Assembly (NCBI GenBank): GCA_023436205.1 | Contig: JAEZKC010000026.1 | Location: 62,001-126,000 of the forward strand | DNA: 64,000 nucleotides | Direction of reading: 5' to 3' | Source of the DNA: Fibrobacterota bacterium | Lineage (GTDB): Bacteria; Fibrobacterota; Chitinivibrionia; Chitinivibrionales; Chitinispirillaceae | In this document: piece after piece, positions 35,109-43,061 of the stretch | How the letters are laid out: each line of letters opens with the position of its first letter | How positions within the stretch are numbered: position 1 is the first letter of the stretch | Position numbers and translations under genes: made by a program | Notes under the pieces: model-generated | What the model was told of the DNA's origin: nothing | The model's database searches: none | Seen by the model: the letters and a program-made list of their open reading frames with translations, nothing else

Positions 35109-36185
35109 CTACATGATGAATGAAAAGAGGGCATTAGCCACGATTATGATAAAAATTCCCGCGACCACACTGGATGTAGTCTGCTTTCCAACTGCCTCAG
35201 CACCCCCTCTTACCTTAAACCCGTAATAACAGCCAATCCAAATGATCAGCCAGGAAAACACCATGGATTTGAAGCATCCAGCCAAAACATACTCTGCCAA
35301 AAGCGCCTTTGCCAGTTCACCCCAAAACAGAGCAGAACTCAGTTCCAAATAGAGAATCGCAACCACAAATCCGCCAAGTATGCCTGCGGCAGTTGCGATT
35401 ATGGAAAGAAGTGGCATAGTTAGGGAGATCGCCCAGAACTTGGGTGCCACAACATACTGCATGGGGTTAATACCCATGGTACGAAGTGCATCTATCTCCT
35501 CACCAACTACCATGGTGGCAATTTCAGCAGTCGTTGCGCTACCGGTACGGCCAGCTAAAATGATGGCAGTGAGCAAAGGTCCCATTTGCCTCACCATGGT
35601 AATCCCGATCAGAGGAGCCAAAAAGACCCCCGCTCCGAAAGTACGCAGTTGAATAGCAGTCTGCAGAGACAAAACTACACCAATAAGAAATGAGAGCAGC
35701 GCCACAATCCCCAGAGCACCAAAGCCGAGATGGTACATTTGCTCGGCCAGACCACCTCTTTTGAAGTCCTGTCTCTTAAAAGCACCTATGGTTCCCCAAT
35801 AGAGCATCTCCACGAAAACTGAGAGTGCATCCAGCATGGCATCCCAGGATCTGATCGAAGCCCCTCCTAAATACTCGAAAAAAGGTTCCTTTTTAGGAGG
35901 TTTTTTTTGAGCTGGCGCTGGATAAGCAGTTGAAAGCTGAGATTGAAGATCATCAGAGAGTCCCCTCAGAATGAGCCTGCATCCTCTTTGCTCATAGGCT
36001 GAGTGCAGTAAATGCAAAAAACAGATCCCTGAAGAATCGATTTTTTGAGTTGAGCTCAAATCCAGAACAAGATCATCTGCCGGAGACCTCTTTAAGAGTC
36101 CGCAGCCGGAAACCCAATTTCTGTCCAAGAAAACGGGAGCTGAGATCAGGCGCTCGGTTACTGGAGATTTTAAGGTCTGGTTCAT
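35109..36185 (-). CDS. mlaE: STAS-MlaE fusion, permease of the MCE lipid transporter
   Basis: A 358-residue protein. Residues about 1-85 form a STAS-like domain (DDLVLDLSSTQKIDSSGICFLHLLHSA), which in Escherichia coli is the separate protein MlaB. After a Pro/Lys linker comes the MlaE permease (about 120-358): YHLGFGALGIVALLSFLIGVVLSLQ, PLLTAIILAGRTGSATTAEIATM and EEIDALRTMGINPM are family signatures. About five to six membrane helices are visible. It opens the operon mlaE-mlaF-mlaD-lipoprotein-barrel protein. The promoter must lie in 36186-36635. Confidence 0.92.
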   Translation of the reverse strand: MNQTLKSPVTERLISAPVFLDRNWVSGCGLLKRSPADDLVLDLSSTQKIDSSGICFLHLLHSAYEQRGCRLILRGLSDDLQSQLSTAYPAPAQKKPPKKEPFFEYLGGASIRSWDAMLDALSVFVEMLYWGTIGAFKRQDFKRGGLAEQMYHLGFGALGIVALLSFLIGVVLSLQTAIQLRTFGAGVFLAPLIGITMVRQMGPLLTAIILAGRTGSATTAEIATMVVGEEIDALRTMGINPMQYVVAPKFWAISLTMPLLSIIATAAGILGGFVVAILYLELSSALFWGELAKALLAEYVLAGCFKSMVFSWLIIWIGCYYGFKVRGGAEAVGKQTTSSVVAGIFIIIVANALFSFIM

Positions 36186-36635
36186 GAAAGCGGCGGATAT
36201 CCGTTCTGAGACAGGATTGGATTTTTTTCATAAAATATTGCATACCGGGCGACCGTAATGATTTTTCGAGTCGCACATAGGAGATGCAGTTGTTGCAGGT
36301 ACTACAATTAAAATACATACGTGGTATCGGAATTTTCCACTTTGAGCGGTCCAGTAGCAAGAGGAAGCGGAGTGTTTGACAAAACAGGAAGAGCTATGAA
36401 GCACTATTTGCCAAAGGTGATGGAACAGGGAAAAATTTCACATCTGCTTTTAAATCAAAGGATTACGAGAACAAAGCTTGATAAGCACTTTAGTTTTTTT
36501 CATATAAAACAAACAAAATCTTTGCGTTTTTCACTTTTTGCCCATATATTATAAGCGCGTCGGCATCAATGAGTTACTGTAACCCTTTGATATGCCAACC
36601 TCTTTCTTCCCTTTTTCCAAGGCGGAGGATTCTAC
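36186..36635. other. divergent intergenic region between the MCE operon and the zinc-finger gene
   Basis: About 450 bp with no convincing gene. A plus-strand sigma-70-like promoter lies at 36522-36550. No clear minus-strand promoter for mlaE was found. Confidence 0.6.
36522..36550 (+). promoter_or_regulatory. sigma-70-like promoter before the twin zinc-finger gene
   Basis: TTGCGT (36522-36527) and TATATT (36545-36550) are 17 bases apart, close to the -35/-10 consensus. The ATG is about 85 bp downstream with GGAGG at a good distance. Confidence 0.5.
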
Positions 36636-37094
36636 ATGCAGTTACCAAAATCGAGGCGTCGTCAGAAGCTACGGGAGAAAAAATGCCAGTATCCCGGATG
36701 CGGCAAGATCTTTTTCGGTATTCACATTTCAAAATATTGCCCTGAACACCGTCAGGATCGCTACCGTATACGCAAACGGACGAAGCCCGAAGATGTCAAC
36801 ATCAAAAACCAGACTTTCAAGCATACCTACACTGAGGTGATAACCATGGTGATGGACTGTGCGCTTGAGGGCTGCGATCACCAGTTTGAGGTCAAAATCT
36901 ATCCCCGTCAGTACATTTACCCCAAGTACTGCCCTGAGCACCGCAATGAGTACAAACGTATTCGCCATCTACAGCTGATCGGTCGAGAGGATCTTATCGA
37001 GCAGATGAAGAGCGAGAGCGAGAGCTTTGAGCTGGAGCAAAGCGGAGTGGAAGAGGAATCCATGGACGTGGATGTGATCGACGATGTGGCATGA
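36636..37094 (+). CDS. twin zinc-finger-like protein, function unknown
   Basis: A basic-then-acidic protein of 152 residues. Two similar metal-binding modules are visible: residues about 17-38 (CQYPGCGKIFFGIHISKYCPEH) and about 75-102 (CALEGCDHQF, then YCPEH). Each has Cys-x4-Cys and Cys-x2-His spacing suited to zinc. The C-terminus is very acidic (SESESFELEQSGVEEES, MDVDVIDDV). The N-terminus KSRRRQKLREKK could bind nucleic acid. GGAGG lies seven bases before the ATG, and a strong terminator follows, so it is expressed alone. I know no named family for it. Confidence 0.65.
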   Translation: MQLPKSRRRQKLREKKCQYPGCGKIFFGIHISKYCPEHRQDRYRIRKRTKPEDVNIKNQTFKHTYTEVITMVMDCALEGCDHQFEVKIYPRQYIYPKYCPEHRNEYKRIRHLQLIGREDLIEQMKSESESFELEQSGVEEESMDVDVIDDVA

Positions 37095-37117
37095 GGATAA
37101 GTGAGAGAAAAGGAGAG

Positions 37118-37141
37118 AGGGCCGCAAGGCCCTTTTTTTTT
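37118..37141 (+). terminator. Rho-independent terminator of the zinc-finger gene
   Basis: AGGGCC (37118-37123) and GGCCCT (37128-37133) pair around a GCAA tetraloop and are followed by eight or nine T. It is 24 bp after the stop. Confidence 0.95.
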
Positions 37142-37154
37142 GGGGGGGAGGTTT

Positions 37155-37198
37155 TCCCAGAGATGAAATAAAACAACTGAACTATTTCATCTCTGGGA
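37155..37198. repeat. REP-like palindrome, left copy
   Basis: Arms TCCCAGAGATGAAATA (37155-37170) and TATTTCATCTCTGGGA (37183-37198) are perfect over 16 bp with a 12-base loop. They share the core CCCAGAGATGA with the copy at 38459-38500 on the other side of the transposase gene. Confidence 0.9.
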
Positions 37199-37391
37199 GA
37201 TCCTTACAAGACCACCCAAACCACCGCCACCTCCTAATTTCCTCCATTTCGGTTATCTCTGGAATCATTTCATCACATAAGCCAGGTCATACTTCTTTTT
37301 TAACGGGGTAATGAGCAATAGCAGCACACTAGGACCATTTCATCAAACGGACCTTTCCTAAACGATTCACCAAAAAAAATTTTCTGAAGAA

Positions 37392-38390
37392 TCAGATTGC
37401 CTGACTGGCAAAACGACAATCCAAACTGATCCTTTTACAAATCTCCTCCACTAAACTCACATCAACATCATCACATCGAGAAATCATTTTAGAAACGGCC
37501 GACCCTGTCACCCTCAAATACCGGGCAAGGAACGCTGAAGGGAAATTGTATTCGGTAACTCCGATGTAAGCAAACAGTTGCCGTGCGTAGGCCCGAACAT
37601 TTTTTCTGGCTTGCCTAAATAACATTTCAGTATCTATCCCCATAGTTGCACATACGTTCTGGTGAAGTAAAATAGGATCCAGCTGCAGCTTACGATGCCT
37701 GGCAATGGGGATTTTCTGGAGATCGAAACTGAGAATTTTTCTCACAAAATCACTTTCGCCAATAATCCAGTTCTCCGGCTTTGAAGAATTCTGACATGAC
37801 AAATTGGCTGCACGCACATTTTCCAGAACCTCTAAACCATGAAGAGTCGGTTGCGATTCCATATAGTGAGAGTATTCTCGCAAGGAGTTTTCCCCTTTGA
37901 AATTCTCAAAAACTTCACTCTTGCAGACAATCTGATCCTCTTCTGAGCCTGATAAAGCTTTATGTCCACTCCATTCATACTTTGAAAGCTCATCGAGTGT
38001 GCACAGGTTGCAACGAACGGGATTCAGGTGAACATAACGAATCACTTCCCGAAGGGCGGCACCATGCTGGACCACAACTGAAGCAAATCTTCGGTAAAAC
38101 ACTGTTCCTTTTCTATTTTCCATTCCGTTGTACTTACGGGCAAGAACACCGTTAAATCTCTGCATGAAAAGGGAAATTGAATCGTTACTGGATTTAACAA
38201 CTAGATGAAAATGATCATTCATTAAGGACCAGGCCAAACAAAAGAATTTGAATTTTTTGAGGGATTTCTGCAGTTCCTGTTTAAAAAATGCCTTCATTTC
38301 CGGAGAACGGAAAATGGTTTCACCGTTAAATCCCTTGGAAGTGACATGGTAATAAACCTGTGGGGCAATGATTCTGGGCTTTGTAGCCAT
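37392..38390 (-). CDS. REP-associated tyrosine transposase (RAYT, Y1_Tnp) with C-terminal helix-turn-helix
   Basis: HUH-type single-strand nuclease/transposase. The metal-binding His-x-His is H60-F-H62 in LMNDHFHLVV; QVYYHVTSKG, RKGTVFYRRF and IRYVHLNPVR are Y1_Tnp signatures. The C-terminal part (about 200-285; LDPILLHQNVCATMGI, FPSAFLARYLRVTGSAVSK) looks like a DnaA-C or helix-turn-helix DNA-binding domain, common in long RAYTs. The ATG at 38390 has AAGGA at seven bases. Palindromes flank the gene on both sides, as is typical of RAYTs that mobilise REP sequences. It is 332 residues with no frameshift, so it is likely functional. Confidence 0.88.
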   Translation of the reverse strand: MATKPRIIAPQVYYHVTSKGFNGETIFRSPEMKAFFKQELQKSLKKFKFFCLAWSLMNDHFHLVVKSSNDSISLFMQRFNGVLARKYNGMENRKGTVFYRRFASVVVQHGAALREVIRYVHLNPVRCNLCTLDELSKYEWSGHKALSGSEEDQIVCKSEVFENFKGENSLREYSHYMESQPTLHGLEVLENVRAANLSCQNSSKPENWIIGESDFVRKILSFDLQKIPIARHRKLQLDPILLHQNVCATMGIDTEMLFRQARKNVRAYARQLFAYIGVTEYNFPSAFLARYLRVTGSAVSKMISRCDDVDVSLVEEICKRISLDCRFASQAI

Positions 38391-38442
38391 GATGAGTCCT
38401 TTGAAGAGGTGAATGGAAGATAGTGTACATAGAGATTCAGGT

Positions 38443-38458
38443 CGCAATTAGAGTGCCA
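38443..38458 (-). promoter_or_regulatory. candidate sigma-54 promoter of the RAYT gene
   Basis: Minus-strand TGGCACTCTAATTGCG has GG and GC exactly ten bases apart, TGGCAC at -24 and TTGC at -12. It abuts the REP palindrome (38459-38500) and lies about 52 bp before the RAYT ATG. The match is good, but transcription of a RAYT by sigma-54 would be unusual. Confidence 0.4.
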
Positions 38459-38500
38459 CCCAGAGATGAGTTTCCACTGGTTAATAAACTCATCTCTGGG
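38459..38500. repeat. REP-like palindrome, right copy
   Basis: Arms CCCAGAGATGAGTTT (38459-38473) and AAACTCATCTCTGGG (38486-38500) are perfect over 15 bp with a 12-base loop. They share the first 11 bases of each arm with the copy at 37155-37198. Confidence 0.9.
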
Positions 38501-38626
38501 AGACGGTTTTCCTTTCCTTTCCGCTCCTAAAATCCTATTTTCCTTACTATCCTAACTCCGGATCCCGGCCTACTCCGGCTCCGGCAATTCTCATCACTTT
38601 ACTCTTCCGGAAGTCGTACCATTCTC

Positions 38627-39751
38627 ATGAAAAACTATCACCAGGAAGTCGCCAGCGTCAGCAAAGGTATTACCAACTTCTTCCACAGCACCTTCGCCAA
38701 CATCCATCTCAACGGTCCGGCTCTCGATGCCGAACAGATACAAAAATCACCACTTATGATTGTCAGTACCCATAGAAGCCATGTTGATTACTTCTTCGTG
38801 GGGAATACCCTCTTCAATATGGGTTTTAAAAATCTGCGGTTCGCTGCTGGGGACAATCTCACAAAACTCCCCTGGATCGGCCCCCGTTTCAAAGCTTTTG
38901 GCGCGTTCACCGTCTCCAGAGATGGCGGTTTTGAACGAAACTATGTGCGTAATCTCTGCGCTGAAGTCACCAAAATGCTCGAAAATCGAGATGCCGTTCT
39001 GGTTTTCCCGGAAGGGGGTAGAAGCTACACTGGGGCCATGCTTGATGTGAAAGGGGGCATTCTCAATGCCGCCTTGCTCTCTCAGGCGTCCTCCCCCGAT
39101 CAGGATGTGTTTCTGATCCCGGTAGCCGTTTCCTACGACTGTCCTCCGGATGTTCCGTTTTTTCCACTGCTGCTCAAAGGCAAAAAACTGAGAAAAAAGG
39201 GCAACTCCTTTTTCAAACAACTTTTAGGCAACATCTACTATTTCGGGGCGGATATTTTAGCCTTTGGACCCTTTTTCTTTGCACGGCATTTCAGAAAAAA
39301 ATATGGTGAGATCCACATGGATTACCTGGCCCCCATCTCTGTTAAAAGCCTTGTTGACCTGGAGGCAAACAGAGTTCAGGGAGCCAGAGATGAATTCTCC
39401 GCTCATAGAGTTTCTCTGGAGAAAATTAGCGAAATCATCCAATCTCTGTTTATCTCACTTTACAGAGTTCTTCCTGTGCATCTCGTTTCAGCTGCACTGA
39501 GAGACGATGCAAACTGCTCTCTTGAATCCGTTCGGAATGCCATGGGACCGCTGATCGAAAAAGCCACTCGCAATAAACAGAATCTCACATTGATAAATGA
39601 ACTCTCCCCGGACCAGATAGTGGATAGAGGATTGAAACAGTTACAGAAAACCAAGGCTATCAAAATCCAGCAGAACAATATCAAGATCGTAAAAGAACAG
39701 ATTGTTGATTATTTCGCCTCATCACTGATATCAACCGGGGAGCAGAACTGA
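38627..39751 (+). CDS. PlsB-like glycerol-phosphate acyltransferase family protein
   Basis: A 374-residue acyltransferase. Block I, STHRSHVDYFFVGN, holds the His-x4-Asp catalytic pair. Block III, VFPEGGRSYTGAMLDVKGG, binds the glycerol-phosphate. FPEGGRS with a following TG is closer to PlsB-type enzymes than to PlsC. It lacks the extended N- and C-terminal regions of the 800-residue enterobacterial PlsB. Acylation of glycerol-3-phosphate is the likely reaction, but other acceptors are possible. Its TGA overlaps the ATG of the diadenylate cyclase gene (TGATG), so the two are translationally coupled. Confidence 0.82.
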   Translation: MKNYHQEVASVSKGITNFFHSTFANIHLNGPALDAEQIQKSPLMIVSTHRSHVDYFFVGNTLFNMGFKNLRFAAGDNLTKLPWIGPRFKAFGAFTVSRDGGFERNYVRNLCAEVTKMLENRDAVLVFPEGGRSYTGAMLDVKGGILNAALLSQASSPDQDVFLIPVAVSYDCPPDVPFFPLLLKGKKLRKKGNSFFKQLLGNIYYFGADILAFGPFFFARHFRKKYGEIHMDYLAPISVKSLVDLEANRVQGARDEFSAHRVSLEKISEIIQSLFISLYRVLPVHLVSAALRDDANCSLESVRNAMGPLIEKATRNKQNLTLINELSPDQIVDRGLKQLQKTKAIKIQQNNIKIVKEQIVDYFASSLISTGEQN

Positions 39752-41145
39752 TGCCATTTGAACAGTATCTGGCCACTCCAGCTGTTGTCGATATTACAAC
39801 CGATGAGAAGACAGATACTCTCAAGGAAATGGCTCTTGTACTGTGTAAAGCACTTGACATCAGCAAGCAAAAAATCATAATCGAAGAAATTCTCAAACGT
39901 GAGGAAAGCGCATCAACTTTCATTGGACAAGGGGTCGCACTCCCTCAGGCCAAAGGGCCAATAAAGGACGAATTCGCAATAGTAGTCGGTCGTAGCCTTG
40001 AGGGGATTAACTACGATGCGGCACGCAATGCTCAGGCCCATATAGTAGTCTTACTGGTGTCCAGAGAAGATGCTGACAATAACAAACAGATAGAGATTTT
40101 ATCTGAACTGGCCACATTTTTCAAATCAACTGAAATCAGAGAGCAGATTTTATCGGAAGAAAACGAGGTGGACCTTCGAGTCCTCAGTTCTGCTCTGAAA
40201 AAAGGTGTCCTGGAAGAAAAACCGCGCAGAAAAGCTCCCCGAAAAACCGCAGGGCCCATACTGAGTGCAGCCATGACTCTGGCAAGAGATCTTAAAGCCC
40301 GTGCCATCATGATTTTCGCCGATACGGTCAAAGACAACGACTTTCTCGAACAGATCCGGGCCCGCAATAAGATGATTATCGTCACCAGTAACAAAGCCCG
40401 TTTCGATTCAAAGCATGACAGAAGAGTCATTGGGATTGTACAGGCTCCTCCCATTCCCACCTCCAGAACCGGACAGCTCAAGATCGGAGTCCTCCTAGCG
40501 CTTTCGAGAGGATTTGTCAATAAGGAAGATCGGGTCATCTGCGTCTCCGGAAATTCCAAAAACGGGGTATTTGATACGGTGGTAAGCATCGATATAGCCC
40601 TTGAATATGAATTTTTTTTCCTGACCAGCCAAAGCCTGTTGCCGCCGGATATAAAGCCTGAAGTTCTGGAGAGGGTTATCGGCCTCGCCGGTGAGATTGC
40701 CGTTGAGGGTCGAGAGGGTAAGCCTACCGGTACCATTTTTGTCCTCGGCGATACTAACTCTGTAAACGTATATGTACGGCAGCTTATTATAAATCCGTTC
40801 AGAGGATACAGTGAAGCTGAAAGAAACATTATGGATCCCGGTCTTGTGGAAACCATAAAGGAGTTCGCTTCCATTGATGGAGCCTTTGTAGTCACTGGGG
40901 ATGGAATCATCCTTTCGGCAGGAAGCTATCTGCGGCCTCAATTGACCGACAGCCCGGATGCACTTCCAGGTGGATTCGGGGCAAGACACGCAGCGGCTGC
41001 AGGGATCACCGGCTGCACCAAAGCTCTTGCCATTACCATTTCCGAATCCACCGGAATGGTTAACATATTTAAAAATGGAACGATTATGATGTCCTTATCC
41101 CGACCTGTTATCCGGGAAAAAGACATGATCCACAGAATGCTCTAA
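39751..41145 (+). CDS. three-domain diadenylate cyclase: EIIA-like, PK-C-like, DAC
   Basis: A probable cyclic-di-AMP synthase of 464 residues. Residues 1-150 resemble a PTS EIIA type-2 domain (STFIGQGVALPQ, VLLVSREDADNNKQIEILSEL), but the phosphorylated His is replaced by Gln66. Residues about 165-285 resemble the pyruvate-kinase C-terminal alpha/beta domain (AAMTLARDLKARAIMIFAD). The DAC domain (about 300-455) has the conserved NPFRGYSEAERNIMD, the catalytic Asp-Gly-Ala (376-378) and Arg412-His413 in GARHAAAAGIT, so synthesis should be possible. PK-C plus DAC is known from archaeal-type DacZ; the EIIA addition suggests sensing of nutrient or PTS state. Confidence 0.85.
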   Translation: MPFEQYLATPAVVDITTDEKTDTLKEMALVLCKALDISKQKIIIEEILKREESASTFIGQGVALPQAKGPIKDEFAIVVGRSLEGINYDAARNAQAHIVVLLVSREDADNNKQIEILSELATFFKSTEIREQILSEENEVDLRVLSSALKKGVLEEKPRRKAPRKTAGPILSAAMTLARDLKARAIMIFADTVKDNDFLEQIRARNKMIIVTSNKARFDSKHDRRVIGIVQAPPIPTSRTGQLKIGVLLALSRGFVNKEDRVICVSGNSKNGVFDTVVSIDIALEYEFFFLTSQSLLPPDIKPEVLERVIGLAGEIAVEGREGKPTGTIFVLGDTNSVNVYVRQLIINPFRGYSEAERNIMDPGLVETIKEFASIDGAFVVTGDGIILSAGSYLRPQLTDSPDALPGGFGARHAAAAGITGCTKALAITISESTGMVNIFKNGTIMMSLSRPVIREKDMIHRML

Positions 41146-41246
41146 TACATTGCTGCATCACCGGTTCCATTTTGTATTTTGACATAAGAACTGGCAGTCC
41201 TTTTTTGCAAATCTTTTCTTGAACCCATAGACTACGGAGCTACTCA

Positions 41247-42590
41247 ATGCAGAACATCTGGTACAACGATCGTTTCATGTCAGATTTCCTCTCCTCTGAT
41301 GAAATTAGCCGCTACAATCCATCTGTTGCTCAAGCTGAAAAATTTTTGAAGGACAGATCTGGTCCCGGTAATGACTTTCTGGGATGGCTGGATCTTCCCA
41401 AGAACACCGGTAAAGACACTTTGAACGCCATTAGCGACAAAGCCCAGGAGATTCGATCCAAAGCAGATGTGCTTATCTGTGTGGGTATTGGGGGTTCCTA
41501 CCTTGGTGCAAAGGCGGCTATAGAATTCCTTTCACCATCCTTTGAAGACCAGCGCAAACCCAGAGTGATTTTCGCCGGTCACACCATCAACAGCGATTAC
41601 CTTGCAGATATGCTTGATCTTGTAAAAGACAAGGAAGTTGCAGTCAACGTAATTTCAAAGAGCGGGACAACCACTGAACCGGGTATCGCATTCAGGGTGA
41701 TCCGTCAGTGGATGGAAAAGCGTTACGGACGTCAGGAAGCTGCAGCTCGCATCGTAGCCACAACCGATCCGGCAAAAGGTGCCCTTCGCAAACTGGTCAA
41801 GGAAGAAGGATACTCGGCATTTGAGATTCCGTCCGATGTCGGTGGCCGTTTCTCCGTTCTTACACCTGTAGGTCTATTTCCGATTGCAGTTGCCGGTATT
41901 AATATCGAGCAGCTTATCGAAGGTGCTTCGGAAGCTTACGATTTCTGCAGCGGTGATTCGGTTGAAAGCAACATCGCCGGACGTTATGCCGCAATCAGGA
42001 ATATTCTCTTCAGACGCGGTTACACCACTGAAGTTATGGCCACATTCCAGCCACAACTCCATTACATCAATGAGTGGTGGAAACAGCTTGCCGGTGAAAG
42101 TGAAGGCAAGGATGGCACCGGCATTTTCCCCGCCGGCCTTGATTACACAACAGACCTCCATTCACTTGGCCAGTGGATGCAGGAGGGTGTTCGCTCCGTT
42201 TTTGAAACTTTCATGGTGTTGAAGAAAACAAACAGGACCGTAAATGTTCCCAAATTTGATGATGACAGTGATGATCTGAATTATCTTGCAGGAAAGAGTT
42301 TTGAAGAGATCAACGAAAAGGCATTTCAGGGCACTTTACTTGCTCATCTGGATGGCGGTGTACCCTCTGCCACACTCATGCTTCAGGACCGCTCAGAACG
42401 CACTCTCGGTCAGCTGTTCTACTTCTTTGAAAAAGCGATTGCTCTTTCCGGTTATATTTTAAGAGTCAATCCCTTTGATCAGCCCGGTGTTGAAGCCTAC
42501 AAGAAAAACATGTTTGCCCTCCTGGGGAAAGCAGGTTTTGAAAAGCAGGCTCAGGCACTGGCCAGCCGTACAAAGGACATGAGTATATGA
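41247..42590 (+). CDS. pgi: glucose-6-phosphate isomerase
   Basis: Glycolytic isomerase of 447 residues, the short bacterial type. The substrate-binding motifs GIGGSYLGAKAAIEFL, VISKSGTTTEPGIAFR and GGRFSVLTPVGLFPIAVAG and the C-terminal FDQPGVEAYKKNMFALLG are intact. GGAG sits seven bases before the ATG. Its stop overlaps the ATG of yjbQ (ATGA), so the two are translationally coupled. A cytoplasmic housekeeping enzyme. Confidence 0.96.
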   Translation: MQNIWYNDRFMSDFLSSDEISRYNPSVAQAEKFLKDRSGPGNDFLGWLDLPKNTGKDTLNAISDKAQEIRSKADVLICVGIGGSYLGAKAAIEFLSPSFEDQRKPRVIFAGHTINSDYLADMLDLVKDKEVAVNVISKSGTTTEPGIAFRVIRQWMEKRYGRQEAAARIVATTDPAKGALRKLVKEEGYSAFEIPSDVGGRFSVLTPVGLFPIAVAGINIEQLIEGASEAYDFCSGDSVESNIAGRYAAIRNILFRRGYTTEVMATFQPQLHYINEWWKQLAGESEGKDGTGIFPAGLDYTTDLHSLGQWMQEGVRSVFETFMVLKKTNRTVNVPKFDDDSDDLNYLAGKSFEEINEKAFQGTLLAHLDGGVPSATLMLQDRSERTLGQLFYFFEKAIALSGYILRVNPFDQPGVEAYKKNMFALLGKAGFEKQAQALASRTKDMSI

Positions 42591-43003
42591 AATCGTTTCG
42601 CAAGGAGCTGACTTTCAATACTCCGCACAGAAGAGATTACATTAACATCACATCTGATGTCGAAAATGCACTCCAAGAAAGCGGAATAACTGAAGGGATC
42701 TGCCTTGTAAACGCAATGCATATCACCGCCAGCGTTTTCATCAATGATGACGAACGCGGGCTTATTGAAGATTTCGATGACTGGCTCGAGGGGTTAGCCC
42801 CCCACGAGCCGTTATCACACTATCGCCATAACGGGGCCGAGGATAACGGGGATGCACACCTGAAACGTCAGGTTATGGGCAGAGAAATTGTTGTGGCGAT
42901 TACAAGAGGCAAACTCGATTTCGGACCATGGGAGCAGATCTTCTATGGCGAATTCGACGGTCGCAGACCCAAGCGTGTGTTGATTAAAATCATTGGTGAA
43001 TAA
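42587..43003 (+). CDS. YjbQ family (UPF0047) protein
   Basis: A 138-residue UPF0047 protein. The family pattern is clear: ITEGICLVNAMHITASVFINDDERGLIEDF, HNGAEDNGDAHLKRQVMGREIVV and KLDFGPWEQIFYGEFDGRRPKRVLIKI. His-rich conserved sites bind a metal. Secondary thiamine-phosphate synthase activity has been reported for Escherichia coli YjbQ, but the physiological role is uncertain. Overlap with pgi implies cotranscription. Confidence 0.9.
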   Translation: MKSFRKELTFNTPHRRDYINITSDVENALQESGITEGICLVNAMHITASVFINDDERGLIEDFDDWLEGLAPHEPLSHYRHNGAEDNGDAHLKRQVMGREIVVAITRGKLDFGPWEQIFYGEFDGRRPKRVLIKIIGE

Positions 43004-43061
43004 ATCCGCAATCTCTTCTTTGTAACCTTATCGAACGCTGAACCTTACTCGGGGGGAATTC

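Noticed and set aside
41191..41210. TGGCAGT...TTGC box before pgi, resembling a sigma-54 promoter
   Set aside because: GG and GC are 12 bases apart rather than ten, and the enzyme class requires strict spacing.
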